In this document: piece after piece, positions 15,857 to 22,624 of the stretch
Numbering within the stretch: position 1 is the first letter of the stretch
Layout: each line of letters opens with the position of its first letter
NCBI GenBank assembly: GCA_039026975.1
Contig: JBCCLI010000064.1
Span: 1 to 22,624, forward strand
From: JBCBKZ01 sp039026975
GTDB taxonomy: Bacteria; Bacteroidota; Bacteroidia; J057
DNA length: 22,624 bases
Direction: 5' to 3'
Notes under the pieces: generated by a model
Told to the model about the DNA's origin: nothing
Database searches by the model: none
The model's input: the letters and a program-made list of their open reading frames with translations, nothing else
Program-made: the position numbers and the translations under genes

Positions 15857-16561
15857 GTGAGCACAATTTTTGTCCCCCCTTGTATAAACGGTAGAAGACT
15901 GGTTATATCGGATATCCATGGCTGTAAGCGTAGCTTTAAAGCCTTACTTGATAAGGTATCTCTCACTAAAAAAGATCAACTTTTCCTATTAGGAGACTAT
16001 ATAAATAAAGGACCTGATAGTCTGGGGGTTATAAAGCTGGTTCTCTCTATGCAGGAAAAGGGATATCAGCTCTTCCCCCTAAGAGGAAACCATGAAGAAA
16101 ACCTAATTGAAGCAAGTAAACATGCCCACACCTTATACAGCTTTCTGATAGATCAGAAGTCCACTGACCTTCTCAATGATGAAGGACAGCTCAGAAAGAA
16201 AGTAATGAAATTCATCCATCAGCTCCCCTATTCTTACGAGTTAGAAGACTACATTCTGGTGCATGCAGGCCTAAACTTCAACGTAGCTAAACCCTTCAGT
16301 GACACTTATTCTATCCTTAACATCCGAGACTTCCCCATAGACAAGAAAAAACTAAAGGGGAAGAGAATTATCCATGGGCATAACCCTAAGCCACTACACA
16401 TTATTGAAGAGGCTATCAACAAACAACACAGTGTGATTCCCCTGGATAATGGGTGTGTCTTTAAGGGGTTTAGAGAACATCTGGGAAATTTACTTTGCCT
16501 GGACCTAACTAATTGGGAACTTACCCTCCAAACCAACATAGAAAAACTAAAATACAGCTAA
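15857..16561 (+). CDS. PPP-family metallophosphoesterase (Ser/Thr phosphatase-like)
   Basis: About 234 residues from a GTG at 15857; a TTG at 15800 with a purine-rich GGAGAAGG in front would add 19 unconserved residues, and the choice is uncertain. Motifs of the PPP family in order: SDIHG (18-22), GDYINKG (46-52), RGNHEE (76-81), VHAGL and HGHNP. These supply the metal ligands of the two-metal centre. In the second motif the usual GDxxDRG reads GDYINKG, so the second Asp and the phosphate-contacting Arg are replaced by Asn and Lys. Related small phosphatases (PrpE, lambda phosphatase, ApaH) act on phosphoproteins or dinucleoside polyphosphates; the substrate is not known here. It is cytoplasmic and lies 1 nt before the pyruvate kinase-like gene, in the same transcription unit. 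Confidence 0.85.
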   Translation: MSTIFVPPCINGRRLVISDIHGCKRSFKALLDKVSLTKKDQLFLLGDYINKGPDSLGVIKLVLSMQEKGYQLFPLRGNHEENLIEASKHAHTLYSFLIDQKSTDLLNDEGQLRKKVMKFIHQLPYSYELEDYILVHAGLNFNVAKPFSDTYSILNIRDFPIDKKKLKGKRIIHGHNPKPLHIIEEAINKQHSVIPLDNGCVFKGFREHLGNLLCLDLTNWELTLQTNIEKLKYS

Positions 16562-16562
16562 T

Positions 16563-18371
16563 ATGTCCGCCTCCCCTTCCTCTTTAATCCAGCATCTCAC
16601 CTCCCTGGAGCATGCTGGTCAGACATTACTAGCAAAGTTCCAGCCTTACCAGCAGCAGATCCATCCTGCCTTCCGGGAAAGCTTAGAAAACTTCCTCTAC
16701 TATCTGGCTGTGAGAAAAGAAGACATCAGAGATTTACAAAAACAGCTGGGGAAACTGGGGATGTCCAGACTAGGTAGGGCTGAAAGCCATGTACACGCAA
16801 GCATATTAGCTATCAGAAATAACCTTATACGGCTTGATTCTGTCACTGAGGTCCTTTCATCAGGCTTCGAAAAAAACTTTGAAAAGGGCCACCAAATCCT
16901 GGCCGAGCATGCCCAGGACTTGCTGGGTCCGGAAATCAAGGGAAGAGCCGCTCGTATCATGGTTACCCTTCCCTCTCAAGCTGCCACAGATCAAGCCTTG
17001 GTTAAAGACATCATAGGAACTGATATAAGTATTCTCCGCATTAACTGTGCCCATGATGAGGTGTCTGACTGGGAGAATATGGTAGCACACATCCGCAAGG
17101 CAGAGGAAGAGGTAGGGGTCCAAGTGAAAATAGCCATGGATCTGGCAGGACCTAAGTTACGGACGGGGCCACTCCCGGCAGGTCCTAAGGTCAAAAAGAT
17201 CCGCCCAATAAAAAATGCCAAGGGAGAGGTAGTAGAACCTGCCCTGTTTACCGTAGGGCTGGCAGAGGAAGAAGGAATAGACATACCCGTAGAATCTCTG
17301 GCTGACACCATTCAGCCGGGGGATACCATCCGTTTGAGAGATGCCAGGCAGAAAAAGCGAAAACTGCGTGTGCTCAAAGTACTAGCGGGTAAGTTACTGG
17401 TGAAGGGTAATAAGACCACTATCTTTGAAAGTGGGGGACTCCTCAGTTTTATGAGAAAGGATGCCCTGTTAGCCGAGTCCCGTGTAGGAGAGCTTCCTCC
17501 CATTCCCGGGTTCCTCAGCCTGAAAAAAGGAGAGCTTTTACGGTTACAGCTGGAAGAAAAGGAGGGTAAAAATGCTGCCATGAAAGAAGGGATACTAACA
17601 CCTGCTTCCATCTCCTGTGCCATCCCTGAGCTTTACACTAGTGCTAAAAAGGGAGAAAGAGTCCTATTAGATGATGGAACCATAGAAGGGATTATAGAAG
17701 AAACTGGAAATGATGAGCTACTCATCAGACTTACCCATACTAAACCTCAGGGAAACAAATTAAAGGCAGATAAAGGCATTAACCTACCTGATACAGATCT
17801 CAAGCTCAGAGGCCTAACCGACAAAGACAAGAAAGATCTCCACTTTGTGGCGCATAAAGCAGACATCATTAATATGTCCTTTGTAAATGAACCCCAGGAT
17901 GTGGAAGACCTTCTGGTAGAACTGGATAAGCATGGAAAGAGAAATGAGCTCGGCATTGTGCTGAAAATAGAAACCCGTAAGGGATATGAAAACCTTCCTG
18001 CTATTATTCTGACGGCTATGAAAACATACTCCTTGGGCGTCATGATAGCCAGGGGCGACTTAGCCGTAGAATGTGGCTGGGTCCAGTTAGCAGAAGTTCA
18101 GGAAGAAATTCTCAGGATATGTGAGGCAGCCCATGTCCCCATCATTTGGGCTACCCAGGTTTTGGAAGGACTAGCCAAAACCGGTCTACCCTCACGGGCA
18201 GAAATTACAGATGCTGCCATGTCTCAGCGGGCAGAATGTGTCATGCTAAATAAGGGTCCCTATATAGTGGAGACCATAAAAACCCTGGATCTCATCTTGA
18301 GAAATATGCAGGATATTCACATGAAGAAAGCCCCTATGCTGGCAGGACTTGAGATGAATTTAGATGTATAA
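16563..18371 (+). CDS. Divergent pyruvate kinase with extra N-terminal domain
   Basis: 602 residues. The catalytic barrel is that of pyruvate kinase: Arg159 and Asn161 (LRINCAHD), DLAGPKLRTG (193-202), catalytic Lys468 with Glu470 (VLKIETRKG), ARGDLAVE (496-503) with metal-binding Asp499, and WATQVLE (529-535) with Thr531. Differences from the canonical enzyme: about 125 extra helical residues at the N-terminus; a middle (B) domain of about 200 residues instead of about 100; no C-terminal regulatory domain; MLNKGPY where MLSGETA is usual. Potassium ligands are altered (Ser to Ala163, Thr to Leu194), and the position of rabbit Glu117 is Lys198, the mark of potassium-independent pyruvate kinases. 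The expected reaction is phosphoenolpyruvate plus ADP to pyruvate plus ATP, though another enolpyruvyl-type role is possible. It is last in the four-gene group and converges on a minus-strand gene 6 nt away. Confidence 0.85.
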   Translation: MSASPSSLIQHLTSLEHAGQTLLAKFQPYQQQIHPAFRESLENFLYYLAVRKEDIRDLQKQLGKLGMSRLGRAESHVHASILAIRNNLIRLDSVTEVLSSGFEKNFEKGHQILAEHAQDLLGPEIKGRAARIMVTLPSQAATDQALVKDIIGTDISILRINCAHDEVSDWENMVAHIRKAEEEVGVQVKIAMDLAGPKLRTGPLPAGPKVKKIRPIKNAKGEVVEPALFTVGLAEEEGIDIPVESLADTIQPGDTIRLRDARQKKRKLRVLKVLAGKLLVKGNKTTIFESGGLLSFMRKDALLAESRVGELPPIPGFLSLKKGELLRLQLEEKEGKNAAMKEGILTPASISCAIPELYTSAKKGERVLLDDGTIEGIIEETGNDELLIRLTHTKPQGNKLKADKGINLPDTDLKLRGLTDKDKKDLHFVAHKADIINMSFVNEPQDVEDLLVELDKHGKRNELGIVLKIETRKGYENLPAIILTAMKTYSLGVMIARGDLAVECGWVQLAEVQEEILRICEAAHVPIIWATQVLEGLAKTGLPSRAEITDAAMSQRAECVMLNKGPYIVETIKTLDLILRNMQDIHMKKAPMLAGLEMNLDV

Positions 18372-18377
18372 TCTAGC

Positions 18378-18818
18378 TCAATCTAAAACCACCTGTTCGG
18401 CATTCTCCAGAACATACAACATGCCCATAGGGTCATGTGCATTTACCCTTAAGATACCCTTCAGTTTAACCCTTTCTTCCTGATAATCTATGTCTTCCTT
18501 TGCAAAGATTTCCACTACTGTTTCTGGACCTCCTCCCCCACAGAAAAAACACTGGGAAATAGGAAGAGAGGAAAGTACAAAGTGCTTAGAAGCCTTCTGG
18601 CCTTCCAGGGGATAAATGTAGCCATCAAGGGTAATTTCTTTTCCATCCTTTTCCAGGATGATAGAAGGAAAAACAGGTTTTGGCATGCCAAAACCTGTTG
18701 TTTCTCCTGTATTCTCATCAAAGCTTACTCGCTGGAGAATGAACCAGTTAGGATCAGCCTGGGTAAAACCTCCAAGGCTTATCCCCAACAAGCAAACTAT
18801 TAATACAAGTATTCTCAT
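18378..18818 (-). CDS. Small exported CxxC protein (DUF3299-like)
   Basis: 146 residues from ATG 18818; a longer frame would start inside the M16 gene and is rejected. Residues 1-21 are a signal peptide (MRILVLIVCLLG..., cleavage near TQA-DP). The mature part has DGYIYPLE (65-72), FVLSSLPISQ, CFFCG (90-94), GPETVVE, then VKLKGILRVN. This pattern resembles the DUF3299 type of small periplasmic beta-barrel proteins; the CxxC suggests metal binding or a disulfide. Function is unknown. It starts 7 nt after the M16 peptidase stop, so the two are surely co-transcribed. A perfect 28-bp palindrome with a trailing T-run sits within its coding sequence (18672-18699), between residues 40 and 49, and may attenuate its expression. 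Confidence 0.82.
   Translation of the reverse strand: MRILVLIVCLLGISLGGFTQADPNWFILQRVSFDENTGETTGFGMPKPVFPSIILEKDGKEITLDGYIYPLEGQKASKHFVLSSLPISQCFFCGGGGPETVVEIFAKEDIDYQEERVKLKGILRVNAHDPMGMLYVLENAEQVVLD
18672..18699 (-). repeat. Perfect 28-bp palindrome inside the small CxxC gene
   Basis: The left arm AACAGGTTTTGGCA (18672-18685) is followed directly by its exact reverse complement (18686-18699). As RNA it folds into a 12-bp stem with a CAUG loop. On the minus (coding) strand it is followed by three more T, giving a TTTTT run, the form of an intrinsic terminator. It encodes GFGMPKPV. Confidence 0.8.
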
Positions 18819-18825
18819 ATAGATC

Positions 18826-21618
18826 TTATCTTCCGCTGCTGCTGGACCCTGAGGAAGACATCCCGCCATCTAGTACATTTCCATCAGCATCTATCATAAC
18901 GATATTATCAAGATTCAGTTCTTGTAGGCCAGGGAGAATTTTCTCCTTATCTCCTACTACAAACCACATCATATTTTCAGGCTTCACAAATTTCTCAGCA
19001 GAGGTATGTACATCTCCCAAAGAGAGGTCTTTCACCTCTGTGCTATAGCTGTCATAATAGGTGTCCGCCAATCCATACCTTACTATTTCTCCCAGGGAGC
19101 CATTGACAGCTCTATTAGTTTCCCATCTGCCTGCAAGCTGGAGAATGGTATTCTGCTTATTTTTATCAAACTCTGCCTGGGTAACAGGTTTTTCTCCTAT
19201 GAATATATTCATCTCCTTCTGGATCTCTATGATGGACTCTTTGGTTTTATCCGTTTGTACGGGCGCATAGGCAATTAAGGGTCGCTGTCCCTGAGCGTCC
19301 AAGAGTATACTTCTCACCCCATATGACCAGTGTTTATCCTCACGTAGGTTCATGTTCAGGCGGGAAGTAAAGTCCCCTCCTAGTACATTCATCATGGCCT
19401 CACGTGCTATTTCAGATTCCTCTCCATAAGGGGATACCAGGTATCCTGCTATGATAATGGATTGCTGAGATTCAGGTCTGTCCATTAGGTACAGAACGTT
19501 TCCTTTTTTACTAGACACGCTGGCAATTTTGGTAGCAGGGGTCCTTCCTTTCTTCCAGCCTCCCAGTTTAGCCTCCAGCTTTTCTGTCAGTTCATCCATG
19601 CTTATATCTCCTACTACTGTCAGCACGGAATTATTAGGTTTAATGAAGGTCTTATAGTAGTTCTTCACATCATCCAGGGTGATGGCACTTACCGTAGCTT
19701 CTAAGCCAGAACCAGTGAGCGGCTTGGCATAAGCGTGGCCTTCTCCATAGAGAAACTTAGGCATTACCCTAATAGCCATCTGCACAGGCTGAGCTTTTTC
19801 TCTATTGATGTTATTGAGCTGATTTTTCTTCAGCCGGTCAAATTCTGCCTGGGGAAAGGCTGGATTTAGTATCACGTCTGCAAACAGGTCCAGACTTGGG
19901 TCCAAAGACTGCTTGAGGGTATTCAAGCTTACATTAGCCTTATCTAGGTTAGCAAAAGTACCTATGGAAGCTCCCATAAGCTGAAGTTGCTCATTAATTT
20001 CCAAGGAAGACTTAGTGGCAGTACCTTCATCTAAGAGGTTCATGGAAAGCTGAGCCAGCCCTAACTTATCTTCAGCATCCGTAGCATACCCAGCATTGGA
20101 AATGAGCTGCATTACCATAGTAGGTACGCCTTCCCTTCTGGCGAGCACCACTTCCAATCCGTTTTTCAGGGTTTTTCTCTGTACGGTAGGGAAGTTAACG
20201 GTAGGTACCTCTCCAACTTCTGGTAGCTTACTTCTGTCTATCCCTTCTGCCGAGGCTGCATACTTAGGGAAGGGGTCACAGATTAAGGTATAAGTTCCGC
20301 CTGTCAGCCACTCCTGGGCAGTCATATGGATAGCCTTAGTAGTGGAAGCAGAAATATTCTTAAGCCTATCTTTATAAAACCCTGCATTACCAGCATAGAC
20401 TTCATTTTGGGCAAGAATATCTGATTTACCTCCAAACCCCCCTATTCTCTCTAAACCTTTAATATAATTAGCAAAGAACTGGGCTTTGACACGCTTAAGT
20501 TCCTCCTCAGTAGGGCCATTCTCTATAAAGTCCTCCACTATATCATCCACCATACTCTCTACTTCCGCAACAACATTACCTGGTTTGACATTTACCTGAA
20601 TGGCAAAATGGCTTCCAAGCTCTTTATCCCAGGTAAAAGCAAAGGCAGAACTGGCTACTTGCTCTTCATACACCAGTTTCTTGTAAAGACGAGAGTTTTT
20701 TCCTGATCCCAGCACACTACTTGCCAGATCCAGATAATCCAATTCTTTACTTCCCCACTCAGGTATATTCCATATTTTCGTAATACGGGACTCAGGCACT
20801 CTGTCCTGGTAGTACCCGCGGGTGTCAGAAGTCATCTTAGCTATATTTACTTCTGGTTTTACCAGGGTAGGTCCAGGAGCTATATCACCAAAATATTTTT
20901 TCACCTTGGTATATACTTCTTCAGGGTTTACATCACCGGCTATCACTAACACAGCATTAGCCGTCCCGTAATAGGTATTAAACCATTCCTTTACATCCTC
21001 AAGGGAAGCGGCATTTAGATCCTCCATTTCTCCTATCACTGTCCAGGAGTAAGGATGGCCCTGAGGATAAACTGCCTTAGTTATGGTTCCCCACTGTCTT
21101 CCGTAAGGTTGGTTTTCCCCTTGTCTTTTTTCATTCTGAACCACCCCTCTTTGTTCATCCAGCCGAGCTTGATCTATCGCCCCTAACAGGTGTCCCATTC
21201 TGTCAGACTCTAAAAAGAGGACCTGGTCCAGAGCAGACTTGGGTACATTCTGAAAATAGTTGGTCCTATCATTATTAGTAGTACCATTTAGGTCCGTAGC
21301 CCCTATGCTCTCTAGTGCCTGGAAGTAGTCCTTATTAAAGTTTTCACTACCGTTAAACATTAAGTGCTCAAAAAGGTGGGCAAATCCACTTTTTCCCACT
21401 TTTTCATTTTTAGAACCTACATGATACCAAACATTTACTGCCACTATAGGCGCTTTATGGTCCTCATGTACAAGTAATCTTAGCCCATTATCCAATACAA
21501 ATTTTTCATAAGAAATATTAATGTCGTCAGGACTGAAGGTGGGAATATCCTGAGCGAATAAAGAAGAAGTGCCAGCAAAGAATAAGCATGCTAGCAGCAT
21601 AGTTGTCATTTTTCTCAT
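18826..21618 (-). CDS. M16 family zinc metallopeptidase, two-repeat exported form
   Basis: 930 residues with an N-terminal signal peptide (MRKMTTMLLACLFFAG..., cleavage near FAQ-D at 23-24), so periplasmic or outer-membrane associated. The first M16 half (about 40-460) carries the inverted zinc motif HLFEH (81-85) and the third ligand Glu163 in VVQNEKRQ, so it is catalytically complete. The second half (about 480-910) has the same fold but no HxxEH (the site reads QLSMNLL), as usual for the inactive partner half that closes the peptide chamber. Such enzymes degrade short peptides, including signal and transit peptides. The C-terminus ends in a Ser/Gly-rich tail (GMSSSGSSSSGR). It is the first gene of a two-gene operon with the CxxC protein. 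Confidence 0.93.
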   Translation of the reverse strand: MRKMTTMLLACLFFAGTSSLFAQDIPTFSPDDINISYEKFVLDNGLRLLVHEDHKAPIVAVNVWYHVGSKNEKVGKSGFAHLFEHLMFNGSENFNKDYFQALESIGATDLNGTTNNDRTNYFQNVPKSALDQVLFLESDRMGHLLGAIDQARLDEQRGVVQNEKRQGENQPYGRQWGTITKAVYPQGHPYSWTVIGEMEDLNAASLEDVKEWFNTYYGTANAVLVIAGDVNPEEVYTKVKKYFGDIAPGPTLVKPEVNIAKMTSDTRGYYQDRVPESRITKIWNIPEWGSKELDYLDLASSVLGSGKNSRLYKKLVYEEQVASSAFAFTWDKELGSHFAIQVNVKPGNVVAEVESMVDDIVEDFIENGPTEEELKRVKAQFFANYIKGLERIGGFGGKSDILAQNEVYAGNAGFYKDRLKNISASTTKAIHMTAQEWLTGGTYTLICDPFPKYAASAEGIDRSKLPEVGEVPTVNFPTVQRKTLKNGLEVVLARREGVPTMVMQLISNAGYATDAEDKLGLAQLSMNLLDEGTATKSSLEINEQLQLMGASIGTFANLDKANVSLNTLKQSLDPSLDLFADVILNPAFPQAEFDRLKKNQLNNINREKAQPVQMAIRVMPKFLYGEGHAYAKPLTGSGLEATVSAITLDDVKNYYKTFIKPNNSVLTVVGDISMDELTEKLEAKLGGWKKGRTPATKIASVSSKKGNVLYLMDRPESQQSIIIAGYLVSPYGEESEIAREAMMNVLGGDFTSRLNMNLREDKHWSYGVRSILLDAQGQRPLIAYAPVQTDKTKESIIEIQKEMNIFIGEKPVTQAEFDKNKQNTILQLAGRWETNRAVNGSLGEIVRYGLADTYYDSYSTEVKDLSLGDVHTSAEKFVKPENMMWFVVGDKEKILPGLQELNLDNIVMIDADGNVLDGGMSSSGSSSSGR

Positions 21619-21904
21619 GGTTACAATCTTTTGGTTATGAATAGTCTTGGTTTACCTTCTAAGTTAAGTATTACAGGAGGCATTTTTGTCTTTTTAGGTA
21701 AAAAATCTACCGATTAGACCAATCCTTCTACCAAATTCCTACACATTTCGCAATACTTGGGACATTGTTTTAGCCTAGTACGACGTTAGACTTACGAAGC
21801 ACAATCACAGGTACTGAGAAAGCTGATTAATATACCTTTTCAAACCCCTGATATTGTGCGAGTACCGCCTAATACTTGCCAATATAAGCCCAGAACCATG
21901 TCCT

Positions 21905-22624
21905 ATGAAGTACGTTGCGTGCTCTTTTAATGTATCTCTCTTATTCTTTTGCTTACTCTGCCCTTTCAACCATCTTCAATCGCAGGTAAGCTGGAACAAC
22001 CTGACCGCAGATAATATGACTACGGTCTGTCTTTCCGAGGAAGGACTTACCCTAAACTTCTCTGTAGGGGCTACTGGCACCTATGTGCTAGAGGTAAACC
22101 CTGCCCAGGGAATTACCTACACCCCAGGTACAGCCACTATCTCTGCTAACGCCGCCATAGTAGCAGAAACTTTTCCGGCTGCGGGAACCGTAGAATTTGA
22201 AATTAATGTTACGGCTACCGGTCAGGTAGAACTGGTCCTGGATAAAATCGCAGGCTGTGCTGCCCTGGACTATATAGGGGGGGGAGGAATTTTACGTGAT
22301 ACGGCCACGGTCTTTAGTGGCGGCATAGCAGTTACTCCGGCGGCCACCTCCGGCGTTTACAGCCTCTCGACGCCCAATGTAGATATACAGAATGTTACTA
22401 CCCTGCCTACCTCAGCCTTGGTGGGAGAAACCGTTACCAGAACCCTAAGCATCACCAACAGTGGATTCGGCTATTTGTCAGATTTCGTGGTAGCAGAGGT
22501 GCTAACACCCGGAGAACTAACCTACGCGAATTTTTCCCTTACCTCAGGAGGCAATACTGTCAATATAGATCCGCTAAACATACAGTATACTGCTACCCAG
22601 GATACCTGCTTTATCTCCTTCGGG
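21905..22624 (+). CDS. N-terminal part of a large exported surface protein (incomplete)
   Basis: A frame open from ATG 21905 to the window edge (240 codons, no stop), so the 3' end is missing. Residues 1-27 look like a signal peptide: MKYV, a hydrophobic Phe/Leu/Cys-rich core, then a likely cut after HLQSQ before VSWNNL. The mature part is rich in Thr, Ala, Gly and Val with alternating beta-strand patterns and few charged residues, as in extracellular beta-sandwich proteins. The stretch from about residue 146 (VDIQNVTTLPTSALVGETV, then SITNSG) resembles the DUF11/CARDB-type repeat domains of Bacteroidota adhesins, often secreted by the type IX system. That route needs a C-terminal signal not visible here. 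A TACCTTTT -7-like box lies at 21833-21840. The codon choice looks slightly richer in GC than neighbouring genes. Confidence 0.82.
   Translation, partial: MKYVACSFNVSLLFFCLLCPFNHLQSQVSWNNLTADNMTTVCLSEEGLTLNFSVGATGTYVLEVNPAQGITYTPGTATISANAAIVAETFPAAGTVEFEINVTATGQVELVLDKIAGCAALDYIGGGGILRDTATVFSGGIAVTPAATSGVYSLSTPNVDIQNVTTLPTSALVGETVTRTLSITNSGFGYLSDFVVAEVLTPGELTYANFSLTSGGNTVNIDPLNIQYTATQDTCFISFG
22277..22284 (+). repeat. Run of eight G in the surface-protein gene
   Basis: Eight G in a row, in frame as GGG GGG GGA, within codons 125-127 of the surface protein. Gain or loss of one G would shift the frame and end translation early, so it could be a slippage site. It is also a place where sequencing errors are common. 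Confidence 0.7.

Noticed and set aside
16700..18043. Several antisense frames of 86-106 codons inside the pyruvate kinase-like gene
   Set aside because: They are mirror frames of a gene with clear protein motifs and have no recognisable domain, start context or promoter.
18819..18869. Longer start of the small CxxC protein, within the M16 gene
   Set aside because: The extra 17 residues overlap the M16 coding sequence and would mask the signal peptide that begins at ATG 18818.
1..22624. CRISPR arrays, insertion sequences, phage or defence genes
   Set aside because: No regularly spaced repeats, transposase, integrase or known defence domains were seen on either strand.

Overview
The window looks like chromosomal DNA from a member of the Bacteroidota, most likely a Cytophagales/Cyclobacteriaceae-type aerobe. 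This rests on several features: a LytS-type histidine kinase paired with a LytTR regulator, promoter -7 elements of the form TAnnTTTG, few Shine-Dalgarno sites, a secreted two-repeat M16 protease, a membrane fatty-acid desaturase, a prokaryotic (6-4)-type photolyase homologue, and a large exported protein of the kind handled by the type IX secretion system. There is no tRNA, rRNA, transposase, phage gene or CRISPR array. The gene content looks like ordinary core and peripheral metabolism, but several proteins carry unusual substitutions.

Layout. 1-2000 (minus strand): a short-chain dehydrogenase with a promoter region containing palindromes and two near-identical operator-like sites, then a Cro/C1-type regulator with a LexA-like S24 domain and a clear terminator. 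2097-4691 (plus): an ABC-F ATPase followed 12 nt later by a Rossmann-fold NAD(P)-binding protein. 4692-5391: a 700-bp gene-free region with several hairpins and an operator-like motif that also occurs upstream of the S24 regulator. 5392-7238: a histidine kinase and LytTR response regulator overlapping by 4 nt. 7367-7666: a small muconolactone-isomerase-like protein. 7819-10254: a class A penicillin-binding protein (PBP1A type). 10268-11752 (minus): a photolyase of the Fe-S (6-4) family that has lost all four cluster cysteines. 12197-13345 (plus): a fatty-acid desaturase, with its own terminator.

13412-18371 (plus) is a tightly packed group: a secreted protein with the class C beta-lactamase/PBP fold in which all three catalytic motifs are destroyed, a short threonine/serine dehydratase (TAATG overlap), a PPP-family metallophosphatase, and a strongly divergent pyruvate kinase (extra N-terminal domain, enlarged middle domain, no C-terminal domain, and a lysine marking potassium independence). 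18378-21618 (minus) is a two-gene unit: an exported M16 metalloprotease and, 7 nt downstream, a small exported CxxC protein. A perfect 28-bp palindrome followed by a T-run lies inside the small gene. 21905-22624 (plus) is the start of a large exported surface protein that runs off the window and contains an 8-G run.

The most interesting items are the dead beta-lactamase-like protein and its neighbours, the atypical pyruvate kinase, the Fe-S-less photolyase, the intragenic palindrome, and the two sets of operator-like repeats. No single new defence or mobile system is evident.
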